Shown piece after piece: positions 1 through 8,969 of a stretch of 64,000 nt of DNA. Origin of the DNA: Rhizobium sp. Q54 (GTDB taxonomy: Bacteria; Pseudomonadota; Alphaproteobacteria; Rhizobiales; Beijerinckiaceae). The translations under genes were made by a program, and so were the position numbers. Position 1 is the first letter of the stretch. The number at the start of each line of letters is the position of its first letter. Where the stretch lies: assembly GCA_945878875.1 (NCBI GenBank), contig CAMCUC010000005.1, positions 18,819 to 82,818 on the forward strand. Direction: 5' to 3'. Below the pieces are notes generated by a model. The model did no database searches and was not told where the DNA came from. It saw only the letters and a program-made list of their open reading frames with translations.

Positions 1-80
1 CCGATTATGTGAAGGCTTTCATTGAAAACCTTGTGAACTGGGAATACGTGGCGCAGATGTATTCGGCGGCCATCAAGTAG
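1..80 (+). CDS. C-terminal end of an unidentified protein (partial)
   Basis: An open frame enters from the left edge and ends at TAG 78-80, leaving about 25 codons that end in MYSAAIK. The pattern of a tryptophan followed by VA and a tyrosine recalls the C-terminal tail of some glycosyltransferases, but this is too short to assign. A strong hairpin with a T-run follows directly, which supports a genuine gene end. The function is unknown from this window. Confidence 0.5.
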   Translation, partial: DYVKAFIENLVNWEYVAQMYSAAIK

Positions 81-100
81 GTTGATATTTTCAAAATAGA

Positions 101-134
101 AAACGCGGGCCTGCGAACGCGGCCCGCGTTTTTG
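101..134 (+). terminator. Rho-independent terminator, possibly bidirectional
   Basis: A 10-bp perfect stem (AACGCGGGCC / GGCCCGCGTT, 102-111 and 121-130) with a 9-nt loop is followed by a T-run. A-rich sequence lies on the other side, so it could end both the incoming gene and the minus-strand outer-membrane gene that stops at 152. Confidence 0.85.
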
Positions 135-151
135 TTTGTTTAACGGCCGGG

Positions 152-1063
152 TTAAAAATGGCGATTCACGCCAAAGGAAAACTTGGTCTCAATTTCTTGC
201 AGTCGCACGTTCATGACGTCGCCGACTGTGGCGTGGCGTTCGACGCCGGTGGAATCGTCATTTGGAATGCTGCCGCTCGTCTTGACCTTTTTTACCGTCA
301 GTTTTGAGCCGGCCTCTGACGAAAGCATACCAGCCATTTCGCCACGCACAGTCCATGCCTGATCCAGCGCATATTCAAAGCCGAACCCGAGCATCGGAGA
401 GATGAAGGATTTCGTTCCCGTCATGTCGAAGCCGTTACCCCACACGGGCTGATATGTATTGGTAGGCCCGGGGAATTGTGTTTGCTCCGTGCGATAAGAG
501 ACCTGATTGAAGTTCGCTTTGATTTCCGTGCGCGTGTAGCCAGCCCCAAGTCGCGTGTATAGCAACAGCGCCCCGGCGCCGCCGCAATCGCACAGCGAGA
601 AGCCGTCAAACGTTTTGCCGATACGGCCGCTTAAAAAGAACTCACGATCCTTTTCATACTCGATGCAATAGGCGAGCGGATCAATGCGGGTCGCGCAATT
701 CTTCGACGCTTTGGGTCCGTAAACACCCTCAATTTCAAAGCCTATTACGAGTCCGTTTCCAAGCATCCTGTTGCAGCCGGCCTGCAGGCCTGCGTGGGCG
801 CCAAAAAGATTGGTCTTTTGTTCATCAACATATTCGACAGTCACAAACTCGGTCGTGCTGAGGTTCAAATCGCTGCGCACTGCCTTTGTGCCAATCTGCG
901 CGCCCGCAAAGCAGCGATTCCAGTCAAATGGCTGTGCAACAGGATTTACCTGCGTCATCACAGGCGCCGGATGGAAAGCCTGTCGATGTGGAGCCGGCTC
1001 GGCGGCGTTAGCAGTGGCGCTCAGCAAGAGCGTAAATATTAGTGGGATAATCTTCTTCTGCAT
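152..1063 (-). CDS. Outer-membrane beta-barrel protein, six-cysteine type (paralogue 1)
   Basis: A 303-aa protein predicted to be exported to the outer membrane. It has a clear signal peptide (residues 1-20, ending ANA), a proline-rich linker, an FDW..CFAG..IG opening like that of Omp25/opacity-type porins, alternating beta-strand-like segments, and a terminal phenylalanine (FGVNRHF) typical of BAM-recognised barrels. Unusually for such barrels it has six cysteines (RCFAG, GCNR, NCAT, YCIE, LCDC), all matched in the adjacent paralogue, so disulfides in the periplasm are likely. It lies about 36 bp after the paralogue on the same strand, so the two may be co-transcribed. Whether it is a porin or a structural barrel cannot be told from the sequence. 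Confidence 0.75.
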   Translation of the reverse strand: MQKKIIPLIFTLLLSATANAAEPAPHRQAFHPAPVMTQVNPVAQPFDWNRCFAGAQIGTKAVRSDLNLSTTEFVTVEYVDEQKTNLFGAHAGLQAGCNRMLGNGLVIGFEIEGVYGPKASKNCATRIDPLAYCIEYEKDREFFLSGRIGKTFDGFSLCDCGGAGALLLYTRLGAGYTRTEIKANFNQVSYRTEQTQFPGPTNTYQPVWGNGFDMTGTKSFISPMLGFGFEYALDQAWTVRGEMAGMLSSEAGSKLTVKKVKTSGSIPNDDSTGVERHATVGDVMNVRLQEIETKFSFGVNRHF

Positions 1064-1099
1064 GATTGCGCCTTCAATACGGAAAAATCTGACGCGTTA

Positions 1100-2035
1100 T
1101 TAAAAAAGCCGGTTCACGCCAAACGTCAGCTTGGTTTCAACTTCGCGAATCTGGACCGGTAGTTTGTCGCCCAAGCTCGGATTATACTCGATGCCCGAAG
1201 GGTCTTTTGGTAATTTGGCGCCAGGGCCGAATTCAGGGTTCAGGTATCTGAGCTTGTTAACGGTCAGGTTTGACTTGCTTGTCATTGAAAACATGGTGGT
1301 GAAATCGGCGCGAATGCTCCACTGGGGCGTTATGGCTCGTTCAATTCCGATTCCAAACAAAGGAGAAAAGAACGATTTTGAGCCCTTCAAATCATAGTTT
1401 TGCGCCCATTCCGGGACATGCGCATCCGGATTATGATCGGTAATGGTTTTTGGAATGGATACGTAGGAGATCGCATTCACATTCATTGAAATATCGGTCT
1501 TGGTGTATCCTGCGCCGATGCGGCCATAAACAAGAAGTCCGCCGCCGGTGCATCCGCAGAGAAATGAATCATCGACCACATAGCCGAAGCGTGTGCTGAG
1601 AAAGGCTTCCCGTTCCTTGAATAGGTCTACGCAATAGCTAACCGGATCAGTTTGAGAGCTGCAATCTACCTGGTTTTTCTTCCCATAGGCGCCTTCAAGT
1701 TCGAAGCCGATCAGGAAGCCGTGATCCAGAATCATATTGCAACCGAGCTGAAGGCCACCGATAGGCCCGGTCAGCGTGTCGGTTGTTTTGCTAATATTTT
1801 CGGCGCGATAGAAGGGAGTGCCGGTAATGTCGATGCGGTTATCAACTGTCTTTGTGCCCACATGCATGCCAGCATAGCATCGACCCCAGTCAAACGCGCG
1901 TGGCGGGGGAGCAGGCGCCAGTTGAGGAACTGCGGCAGGCGCAGGGTAATAAGGAAACGGCGCTAGCTGATCTGCAGCCATGGCGCCGGTCGCAGTGATT
2001 GCGGCCACAAGAAATCCCGCCGTAAGTCTGAACAT
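1100..2035 (-). CDS. Outer-membrane beta-barrel protein, six-cysteine type (paralogue 2)
   Basis: A tandem paralogue of the preceding gene: signal peptide ending in AMA-A, proline-rich linker, FDWGRCYAG opening, the same cysteine pattern (GCNM, DCSS, YCVD, LCGC), and a C-terminal FGVNRLF barrel signal. The track starts two codons earlier at 2041, but the CGGAG ribosome-binding site directly abuts that ATG. The ATG at 2035 sits 6 nt behind it and is the better start, giving about 311 aa. It was probably produced by tandem duplication. A role as porin or adhesin is only inferred. Confidence 0.75.
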   Translation of the reverse strand: MFRLTAGFLVAAITATGAMAADQLAPFPYYPAPAAVPQLAPAPPPRAFDWGRCYAGMHVGTKTVDNRIDITGTPFYRAENISKTTDTLTGPIGGLQLGCNMILDHGFLIGFELEGAYGKKNQVDCSSQTDPVSYCVDLFKEREAFLSTRFGYVVDDSFLCGCTGGGLLVYGRIGAGYTKTDISMNVNAISYVSIPKTITDHNPDAHVPEWAQNYDLKGSKSFFSPLFGIGIERAITPQWSIRADFTTMFSMTSKSNLTVNKLRYLNPEFGPGAKLPKDPSGIEYNPSLGDKLPVQIREVETKLTFGVNRLF

Positions 2036-2134
2036 GATCATCTCCGAAAAAATTTAAATTCCAATCGAAGATGATTTTGTACAATTATGGTTAATGAACC
2101 CTATCTCAAAAATCTTGTTACGTTTGATTTGCCA

Positions 2135-2164
2135 ATAAAAAAGCCGGGCGCTCAAGCGCCCGGC
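2135..2164 (-). terminator. Rho-independent terminator of the chemotaxis receptor gene
   Basis: The stem GCCGGGCGC/GCGCCCGGC (2143-2164) has a 4-nt loop. Read on the minus strand it is followed by a T-run (the A-run at 2136-2142 on the plus strand). It lies 22 bases past the stop of the MCP gene. Confidence 0.85.
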
Positions 2165-2185
2165 GATAATTTATAATTTATAATA

Positions 2186-3490
2186 CTACGCGCTGGCGAC
2201 CGATCTTAAAAAGCGGTCGATCGTCACGTTCACGTGCTCTGTCTGGCGCGCGACGTCGGTGGCGGAACGATGCACTTGCGATGCTGCCAGATCGGTTTCG
2301 CTAACGGCGGATTTCAGTCCATCCATGCTTCTGGCCGCGCTTTGCGTTTCATCTGCGGCCTCTCCAGCGCTTCGTGAAATTTCCTTGGTGGCGGAGGATT
2401 GTTCTTCCACAGCTACAGCGATTCCGGCGGTAAAGCCCTCCGCTTCCTGCATCGTTGTGGAAATGGATGCAATCGCGCTTACAGCGCCTTCCGTTGCCCT
2501 TTGAATGGCCGCAACATGCTCTGCAATGCGGTCTGTCGCATGGGCTGTCTGGCTCGCGAGCGATTTCACTTCCTGCGCCACGACCGCGAAGCCGCGCCCG
2601 GCTTCGCCTGCGCGCGCGGCCTCGATGGCGGCGTTCAGGGCGAGCAGATTTGTTTGCGCGGCGATCGCCTGAATGAGGCCGATGATCTCGCCGATCTTGT
2701 GCGCCTTGTCGGCCAGACCGTCGATGGTCTGCGTGGTGGCGACCGTGGTGCGCGAGGCCTCGTTTACAGTGTTCCGGGTGCGCAAGACCTGCGCTTCGAT
2801 TTCGCGGATAGAGGCGGACAATTCTTCCGATGCGCGCGCCACGGTCAGCACGTAATTTGATGCTTGCGCGGTGGATATGGAGGCGCTGCTGGCCTGACGC
2901 GCGCTCTCGGTCGATGATGTGGCCAGTGAATCGGCGGCTTTCAGCATTTGCGAGCTGTGTCCTGCAACGTCAGTGAGGGCGCCGCCGACGGTGGCGCGAA
3001 ACTCTGCGATAAGCGCGTCAATGCGTTGCTGGCGGGCGAGCGCGGCAGCCTCGGACGCGCCCACGCGCTCCAGCAGCGACACGCGCTCGCCAAGCCGACC
3101 CTTCAGCCGCTCAATGGCCGCGCCGATCTGCGCCAGCTCGGTGGTTGTTCCAAGGTTTGGCACCTCAACGGAAAGGTCGCCGTCGGACAGGCTGATGAGC
3201 GTCTTGCTGAGGGCCGCGACGTTTTCAGCCAGACGCGACATCATCGAGTTCAAAAGTATGACAACGCTTCCCACAATCACCAAAGCGCCTGTGACGGGAA
3301 TGATAAAGCTGAAGCTGTCTTCCTCGCCGCCGGTTTGTGACCAGGAGATCATCAAAACGACGAGCAACGCCACCGCCCCGATGACCAGACCGCCCTTTCT
3401 GGTAATATGCGAGCTGATGGTCGTTCTCCTTGATCCGCCCGGCGCACATACGCCTGAAGCGAAACAATGGGCCACCTTGCTTAAGACCAA
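2186..3490 (-). CDS. Methyl-accepting chemotaxis protein
   Basis: A membrane chemoreceptor that passes signals to CheA/CheW. It has two hydrophobic segments ([17 protein letters not shown] and [19 protein letters not shown]) with almost no periplasmic loop between them, then a HAMP-like linker. A long cytoplasmic signalling domain follows, with the conserved hairpin tip ([21 protein letters not shown]). The short loop means it probably senses at the membrane or in the cytoplasm. The TTG start at 3490 adds about 24 residues untypical of MCPs. A perfect AAGGAGA ribosome-binding site instead stands 6-7 nt before an in-frame ATC at 3418, a possible non-canonical start. It lies downstream of the YdjC-family gene on the same strand. 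Confidence 0.88.
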   Translation of the reverse strand: MVLSKVAHCFASGVCAPGGSRRTTISSHITRKGGLVIGAVALLVVLMISWSQTGGEEDSFSFIIPVTGALVIVGSVVILLNSMMSRLAENVAALSKTLISLSDGDLSVEVPNLGTTTELAQIGAAIERLKGRLGERVSLLERVGASEAAALARQQRIDALIAEFRATVGGALTDVAGHSSQMLKAADSLATSSTESARQASSASISTAQASNYVLTVARASEELSASIREIEAQVLRTRNTVNEASRTTVATTQTIDGLADKAHKIGEIIGLIQAIAAQTNLLALNAAIEAARAGEAGRGFAVVAQEVKSLASQTAHATDRIAEHVAAIQRATEGAVSAIASISTTMQEAEGFTAGIAVAVEEQSSATKEISRSAGEAADETQSAARSMDGLKSAVSETDLAASQVHRSATDVARQTEHVNVTIDRFLRSVASA

Positions 3491-3504
3491 GTAAAATTCT
3501 TGTC

Positions 3505-4353
3505 TCAGGCCGACACCCTGGAAAAGTCCAGGCTCGCTCCAGCTCTCGCCAGCAGATCGGGGAAGACGTTCCCCAGCAGAAAATCAAGCTCCTGCTCGCG
3601 GGTAATCGTCACCGGATCAAGCTCCGCCAGCGCGTCGTCGATCCGTCCTGGATGGCACATCACCAGATGCCGGGGGCCGGGGGCGCGCAGATAACTTTCA
3701 AAGTCGGACGCATAGTCACGCGCCGGATCGAACGCCGAGAAGCCCGCAAAGCCCTCGTTTACCGCAAAGCCCCGGCTCCGGGCGGCCTTGGCGAACCCGT
3801 GGGCGAACCATGCCAGCAGCAGCGCCTTCTTCGTCTCCACACCCCGCGCAAGGATGCGGGATGGCTTGTCGGCGCTGTCGCGCAGCCACACCCGGCCTGC
3901 CCAGCCGCGTCGCTCCATTTCCGCCAGCAGCAGGCCGCGAATGGAGCGGAACGTATGGACATGCTGGTGGCCATCGACGAAGTCGGGCGTGCGGTCCATC
4001 GCGGACTCGAACGAATCAAACTGGCGCGCGATCTCGGCGGCGACTTCACCAGCCATTGCTTGCGGGAGATTCCGCTGACGCAGATAAAAGCCAACCCCGG
4101 GCAATTTGCCTTGCGGCGCAAGATTGGGCGCACTGGCCAGCGGGGCGCCCACAGTCAGGTTCAGGTGAACGCCTATCTGGGCATGGTCGAGATAAGGCGC
4201 CAGCAAAGGCGCAGCATTTGGCCAGTCAGGCAGGTTGGTCATGGCACCCGTGGCGTTGATGCGCCGCGCCGCCAAAGCCTGCCGGATGCCGGCGCTCACG
4301 GCTGGAGAAAGCCCGTAATCGTCCGCACAGAGAACAAACGAGAAGTCCGACAT
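3505..4353 (-). CDS. YdjC/ChbG/HpnK-family carbohydrate deacetylase
   Basis: A 282-aa metal-dependent deacetylase of the YdjC family, whose members remove acetyl groups from sugars such as chitobiose or hopanoid glucosamine. Visible motifs are the N-terminal metal-binding ADDYGLS, GVHLNLT, the histidine cluster DGHQHVH, and CHPG near the C-terminus. No signal peptide is seen, so it is probably cytoplasmic. It is divergent from a GT2 glycosyltransferase followed by murJ, which suggests envelope glycolipid or hopanoid-sugar processing, though the exact substrate cannot be read from the sequence. The start follows a GAGG ribosome-binding site. Confidence 0.85.
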   Translation of the reverse strand: MSDFSFVLCADDYGLSPAVSAGIRQALAARRINATGAMTNLPDWPNAAPLLAPYLDHAQIGVHLNLTVGAPLASAPNLAPQGKLPGVGFYLRQRNLPQAMAGEVAAEIARQFDSFESAMDRTPDFVDGHQHVHTFRSIRGLLLAEMERRGWAGRVWLRDSADKPSRILARGVETKKALLLAWFAHGFAKAARSRGFAVNEGFAGFSAFDPARDYASDFESYLRAPGPRHLVMCHPGRIDDALAELDPVTITREQELDFLLGNVFPDLLARAGASLDFSRVSA

Positions 4354-4489
4354 GCTGCCTCATGCTCGAAAGCGCCTCGTCCCGCATAGCACGCACGCGG
4401 GGGATTGCGCGAGGCCTCCCCTTTGCGCATAGCTCTTGTGCAACACTTCCGGGTCCTGTGACCCATGCCGGGCGAAAACGGACGCTTCC

Positions 4490-5485
4490 ATGACCTCTCT
4501 CTCCGAAACCGCCGCTCCTGAACTGACCGTGATCGTGCCTATGTATAACGAGGCCGAGAACCTGTCTCCTTTGTTGGCGCGGCTGACGCCTGTCCTGGAG
4601 CACTGCGTCGCCTCTTATGAGATCTTCTTTGTCGACGACGGCTCCAGCGACGAGACCCTGCTGGCCCTGCGTCAGGCCAACCTGTCCGACCCGCGTTTGC
4701 GGGCGATTTCGTTCAGCCGCAACTTTGGCAAGGAGATCGCGATTGCAGCGGGCCTCGACCATGCGCGCGGCGAGGCTGTCGTCATTATGGATGCGGACCT
4801 TCAGCACCCTCCGGAAATGATTGAGACGTTCGTGGAGCGTTGGCGTGAGGGCTATCAAAACGTCTACGGTCAGCGTGTGGACCGCACCGCTGACAGCGCG
4901 CTGCGGCGTTTGCTGACGCTGCGTTTCTACAAACTGTTCGCTTCTTTTGGCGAAACCGCGCTGCCGCCAGGGGCCGGCGATTTCCGCCTGCTGGACGCCC
5001 AGGCCGTTGAGGCCTTGCGCGCCATGCCCGAGCGTGCGCGCTTCTCAAAAGGGCTTTACGCGTGGATCGGCTTTCGCTCCATCGGCGTGCCGTTTGAAGT
5101 TGCCGAGCGCGCGTTTGGCGAATCCAAATTCAGCTATCGCAAGCTCACGCGCTTTGCGCTCGACGGCCTGATGTCGTTCTCGACCCTGCCGCTGATGGTG
5201 TGGACCTATGTCGGAACGGTGATTGCCATCGGAGCCCTTGCCATGGCGGTTTATTTCATCATGCAGACGATTACGGTCGGCGCGGACGTGCCGGGCTACG
5301 CCTCGCTGATTGTGTCGATCATGTTCTTCTCCGGCGTGCAATTGATGTCGCTGGGGATACTTGGCGAATATGTGGGCCGCATATTTGCGGAGGTGAAGCG
5401 CAGGCCGTTGTATCTTGTGGCTGAGCGCGTGGGCGTCGAGGCTGATTCCTCGCCCATTGGCCGCACCCGGAAATCGTCTCCTTGA
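4490..5485 (+). CDS. GT2 family glycosyltransferase (DPM1/ArnC/GtrB-like)
   Basis: A membrane-anchored glycosyltransferase that transfers a sugar from a nucleotide donor, probably to a polyprenyl phosphate. The GT-A domain carries VIVPMYNEAENL, the DDGSSD donor-binding motif, MDADLQHPPE (DXD-like) and a QRVDR region. Two C-terminal membrane helices follow (near LMVWTYVGTVIAIGALAMAVYFI and SLIVSIMFFSGVQLMSLGILGEYVGR). The track start (TTG at 4436) adds 18 poorly conserved residues, so the ATG at 4490 is preferred. It overlaps or abuts murJ, so the two are likely co-transcribed and translationally coupled. With the divergent YdjC-type deacetylase this forms a plausible lipid-linked sugar module. 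Confidence 0.85.
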   Translation: MTSLSETAAPELTVIVPMYNEAENLSPLLARLTPVLEHCVASYEIFFVDDGSSDETLLALRQANLSDPRLRAISFSRNFGKEIAIAAGLDHARGEAVVIMDADLQHPPEMIETFVERWREGYQNVYGQRVDRTADSALRRLLTLRFYKLFASFGETALPPGAGDFRLLDAQAVEALRAMPERARFSKGLYAWIGFRSIGVPFEVAERAFGESKFSYRKLTRFALDGLMSFSTLPLMVWTYVGTVIAIGALAMAVYFIMQTITVGADVPGYASLIVSIMFFSGVQLMSLGILGEYVGRIFAEVKRRPLYLVAERVGVEADSSPIGRTRKSSP

Positions 5486-5487
5486 GC

Positions 5488-7059
5488 ATGCTGCGCAGTC
5501 TGGCCTCAGTCAGCGGGTTCACTTTGCTCTCGCGCGCAACAGGCTTTGCGCGGGACGTGATGATGGGCGCGGCTTTGGGCGCGGGCGCGCTGGCGGATGC
5601 TTTCACCATCGCTTTCCGGCTGCCCAATCATTTCCGCGCTATCTTCGGCGAGGGCGCGTTTAACGCCGCCTATGTGCCAACCTATGCGCGGGCGCTGGAA
5701 GGCGCGGGTGCGGAGCAGGCCAAACAATTCTCGGCGCAGATTTTCACGCTGCTTCTGGGTTCGCAAGTTATACTGCTGGCGCTGGCTTTGCTCTTCACCC
5801 GCGAGCTGCTTGGCCTGCTGGCGCCCGGACTTGATCCCGGATCGGCGACCTATCAGCACGCGCTTTTGATGACGCGGATCACGTTCCCCTATCTGCTGTG
5901 CGTCACGCTGGTCACGCTGCTGTCGGGCACAATGAACGCGCACGGGCGCTTTGCGGCAGCGGCTTTTGCGCCTGTGCTGCTGAACCTTTCGATCATCGCC
6001 TGCCTTGCGCTTGTGGCAATGTTTCCCGATGCAGGCATTGCCGCCAGCGTCGGCGTGCTGATTGCGGGCTTGCTGGAACTGGCTTTGATGATCGTCGTGG
6101 CCCGGCGGGCGGGCGTGTTGCAAATGCTGGCGCGTCCGCGATGGGGCGAGCATGTGCGGCGCTTTTTCAAGACGTTTCTGCCAGCCGTCATTGGCTCGGC
6201 TGGCGTGCAGATCGCGCTGTTCGCCGATACGATCATCGGCTCGATGTTGCCGACGGGCGGCATGGCGTCGATCTATTACGCAGACCGCATTTATCAGCTT
6301 CCCATCGGCGTGATTGGCATTGCGGCGGGCGCCGTGCTGTTGCCGGAGATGAGCCGCCGCTTTGCCGCCAATGACGCGTCCGGCGCGCTGGAGGCGCAGA
6401 ACCGCACGATGGCGTTGACGATTGCGCTGTCCGCCCCGTTCTTCGTGGCGTTTCTCACCATTCCCGATCTCATCATGGCGGGCGTGTTCCAGCGCGGCGC
6501 GTTCAGCGCGGAGGCCGCGCAGGCGTCCGCCCGTGTGCTTGCAGCTTATGGAACAGGCTTGCTGGCCGTCGTGCTGATCCGCTCTGCGATTGCGAGCTTT
6601 CAGGCGCGCGGCGACACCATGACGCCGATGAAAATTGCGCTTGCCGCAGTGGCGTTGAACGTGGCGCTCAAGATCGTTTTGTTTGAGCCGCTGGGCGCCT
6701 CCGGCCTTGCTCTGGCGACCGCAATCGGGGCCTGGCTGAACTTCGCGCTGCTCATGATCTTCGCCATCCGGCGCGGCGACATGAAGATTGATAAAATCAC
6801 CACACGCGTCGCCATCGCCGCAACATGCGCGAGCGTTCTTTTGGCAGTTGTGACGCTCATAGGGCGCGATTTCAGCGGCGTGCTTGCTGCACGGATCAGC
6901 ACGGCTTTCGCCTCGGAGATTGAGCTGATCGGGCTTATGCTGATCGGCGCCCTCGCTTATGGCGGCGCGCTGCTGGCGTTATTGCCGCTGCTGGGCATAC
7001 GCTTGAGTCAACTAAAACCGCTGCGACGCAGACCCAACAACGACGCGAGCCAGCTCTAG
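5488..7059 (+). CDS. murJ: Lipid II flippase MurJ (MviN)
   Basis: An integral membrane flippase of the MOP superfamily that moves lipid II across the inner membrane for peptidoglycan synthesis. The N-terminus (SGFTLLSRATGFARDVMMGAALGAG) and the following FRLPNHFRAIFGEGAFNAAYVP are the family signature, and about 14 hydrophobic segments span roughly 523 aa. The preceding glycosyltransferase stop (5483-5485) overlaps a possible TTG start at 5482, but the ATG at 5488 is the more usual choice. It sits between a glycosyltransferase and panC, an ordinary housekeeping context. Nothing is broken in the frame. Confidence 0.95.
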   Translation: MLRSLASVSGFTLLSRATGFARDVMMGAALGAGALADAFTIAFRLPNHFRAIFGEGAFNAAYVPTYARALEGAGAEQAKQFSAQIFTLLLGSQVILLALALLFTRELLGLLAPGLDPGSATYQHALLMTRITFPYLLCVTLVTLLSGTMNAHGRFAAAAFAPVLLNLSIIACLALVAMFPDAGIAASVGVLIAGLLELALMIVVARRAGVLQMLARPRWGEHVRRFFKTFLPAVIGSAGVQIALFADTIIGSMLPTGGMASIYYADRIYQLPIGVIGIAAGAVLLPEMSRRFAANDASGALEAQNRTMALTIALSAPFFVAFLTIPDLIMAGVFQRGAFSAEAAQASARVLAAYGTGLLAVVLIRSAIASFQARGDTMTPMKIALAAVALNVALKIVLFEPLGASGLALATAIGAWLNFALLMIFAIRRGDMKIDKITTRVAIAATCASVLLAVVTLIGRDFSGVLAARISTAFASEIELIGLMLIGALAYGGALLALLPLLGIRLSQLKPLRRRPNNDASQL

Positions 7060-7098
7060 GCATCCAAACTCATACCCGGCATCTGGAAAATTCGCACC

Positions 7099-7965
7099 AT
7101 GAACGCACTCGTCATCGCCCGCACCATCGCCGACCTTCGCGCCCATGTGGCGGCGTGGAAGCAAGCGGGCGAGCGCGTGGCGCTTGTTCCCACCATGGGC
7201 GCTCTGCATGCAGGACACATCGCGTTGACGCAGCATGCGCGCGCGCACTCAAAGGCGCAGCGCGTTATCGTGTCGATCTTCGTCAACCCGACGCAATTTG
7301 CCCCTCACGAAGACTTCAGCAAATATCCGCGCACGTTTGAGGCCGACGTTGAAAAGCTCACCGCTGCAGGCGTTGATCTTGTTTATGCGCCCACCGCCGA
7401 ACAGATGTACCCGCAAGGCTTCGCCACCACCATTGCGCTCAACGGTCCAGCGCTCGCCGATCTCGAAGACCGCTTCCGCCCGACGCATTTTGCAGGCGTG
7501 GCCACCATCGTCGCAAAGCTGTTTACGCAGGCCATGCCGGACGTGGCGATCTTCGGCCAGAAGGATTACCAGCAGCTTGCCGTCATCGCCCGCATGACGC
7601 GCGATCTCGATCTGCCGGTGCAGGTGATCGGCATGGAGACCGTGCGCGAGAGCGACGGGCTCGCACTGTCCTCGCGCAACGTATATCTGAGCGCAGAGCA
7701 CCGCGCGCTCGCGCCTGTGCTCCACACTACGATGCAGGCCTGCACGCAACGTATTGCGGCGGGCGAAGCTTTCGAGTCCGTGCTGGATGCAGGCCGCAGC
7801 GCAATCACGAAGGCGGGCTTCGCGCTGGACTATCTCGAATTGCGCGATGCGGATAATCTGGGCGCGGCAGACAGCGCCCAAAAGCTGCGCCTGCTGGTGG
7901 CCGCGCGCATTGGCGCGACGCGGCTCATTGACAATATCGACGTCCCGCTTCCCCGGAGAGCATGA
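7099..7965 (+). CDS. panC: Pantothenate synthetase PanC
   Basis: Condenses pantoate and beta-alanine with ATP to form pantothenate (vitamin B5, the coenzyme A precursor) in the cytoplasm. The 288-aa length is normal. Signatures are PTMGALHAGH (HIGH-type nucleotide-binding motif), VSIFVNPTQF, FGQKDYQQL and RESDGLALSSRN. It overlaps panB by 4 nt (ATGA), so the two pathway enzymes are translationally coupled. Confidence 0.97.
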   Translation: MNALVIARTIADLRAHVAAWKQAGERVALVPTMGALHAGHIALTQHARAHSKAQRVIVSIFVNPTQFAPHEDFSKYPRTFEADVEKLTAAGVDLVYAPTAEQMYPQGFATTIALNGPALADLEDRFRPTHFAGVATIVAKLFTQAMPDVAIFGQKDYQQLAVIARMTRDLDLPVQVIGMETVRESDGLALSSRNVYLSAEHRALAPVLHTTMQACTQRIAAGEAFESVLDAGRSAITKAGFALDYLELRDADNLGAADSAQKLRLLVAARIGATRLIDNIDVPLPRRA

Positions 7966-8780
7966 TGGCCATTGTTGCAGACCAGAAGCCCCTGAAGCTC
8001 GGCGATTTCGCAAAGATGCGCGCGACTGGCGAGAAGATCGCCATGCTCACCTGCTATGATTCCTCATTCGCCAGCCTGCTTGAGCGCGCTGGCGTCGAGA
8101 TGCTGCTGGTGGGCGATTCGCTGGGCAATGTCTTGCAGGGCCATGGCTCCACTTTGCCCGTCACCATGGAGCATATGGAATATCACACCGCCTGCGTGGC
8201 CCGCGCCGCAAGGCGGGCGATGGTGATCGCCGACATGCCGTTTGGCTCCTATCAGGAGAGCCCCGGTCAGGCGATGCGGAATGCTTCGCGCCTGATGGCG
8301 GCGGGCGCGCACATTGTGAAGCTGGAGGGCGGCGCCGTCATGGTCGAGACCGTGCGGTTTCTGGTCGAGCGTGGCGTGCCGGTTTGCGCCCATACCGGCC
8401 TGACGCCACAATCGGTGAACCAGCTTGGCGGCTATCGCATACAGGGCGCCAATGCTGATTCCGCAGCCGTCATGATGGCTGACGCCAAAGCGCTGGAGGA
8501 TGCGGGCGCGGCCCTGATGGTGATCGAGATGATCCCGGCGGCCCTTGGCGCGCAGATCACAAAAAGCCTCTCGCGCATGGCCACAATCGGCATCGGCGCC
8601 GGAGCCGATTGCGACGGACAGGTGCTGGTGCTGCACGACATGATAGGCGTCTATCCGGGCAAGAAGCCGCGCTTTACCAAGGACTTCATGGCTGGCGCCG
8701 CCAGTATCGAGGAGGCTGTGTCGCGCTACGTTCAGGCAGTGAAATCGGGCGCGTTCCCGGCGCCGGTGAATTGCTACTGA
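7962..8780 (+). CDS. panB: 3-methyl-2-oxobutanoate hydroxymethyltransferase PanB
   Basis: Transfers a hydroxymethyl group from 5,10-methylenetetrahydrofolate to alpha-ketoisovalerate, giving ketopantoate, the first committed step to pantothenate. The 272-aa TIM-barrel protein carries MLTCYDSSFA, LLVGDSLGNVLQGH, DMPFGSY, KLEGG and a GIGAG segment, all expected for the family. The start ATG overlaps the panC stop by 4 nt. No panD or panE is in the window. Confidence 0.97.
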   Translation: MMAIVADQKPLKLGDFAKMRATGEKIAMLTCYDSSFASLLERAGVEMLLVGDSLGNVLQGHGSTLPVTMEHMEYHTACVARAARRAMVIADMPFGSYQESPGQAMRNASRLMAAGAHIVKLEGGAVMVETVRFLVERGVPVCAHTGLTPQSVNQLGGYRIQGANADSAAVMMADAKALEDAGAALMVIEMIPAALGAQITKSLSRMATIGIGAGADCDGQVLVLHDMIGVYPGKKPRFTKDFMAGAASIEEAVSRYVQAVKSGAFPAPVNCY

Positions 8781-8969
8781 GATAGGCGGCGGGAAGTCCT
8801 GGACTTTAGTATCGTGACGTCGGCGCGTTCAGGTGCGAAGCTTTGGGAGAAGGCGCCCTTGCCCGCGTCCCAAAAAAGTACAAAGGTTCAATCCTCTGGA
8901 TCGTACAGGACGATCCGAGCGGGGCGCTAACATGCGTGTCGCAAAAATGCTCTTCGTAGGAGGGGAAGC

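Noticed and set aside
8898-8916. GGATCGT-N5-ACGATCC inverted repeat upstream of the LivJ-type gene
   Set aside because: A perfect 7-bp repeat of this length is expected by chance at this scale, and no promoter element is positioned to it. It could be an operator but cannot be supported.
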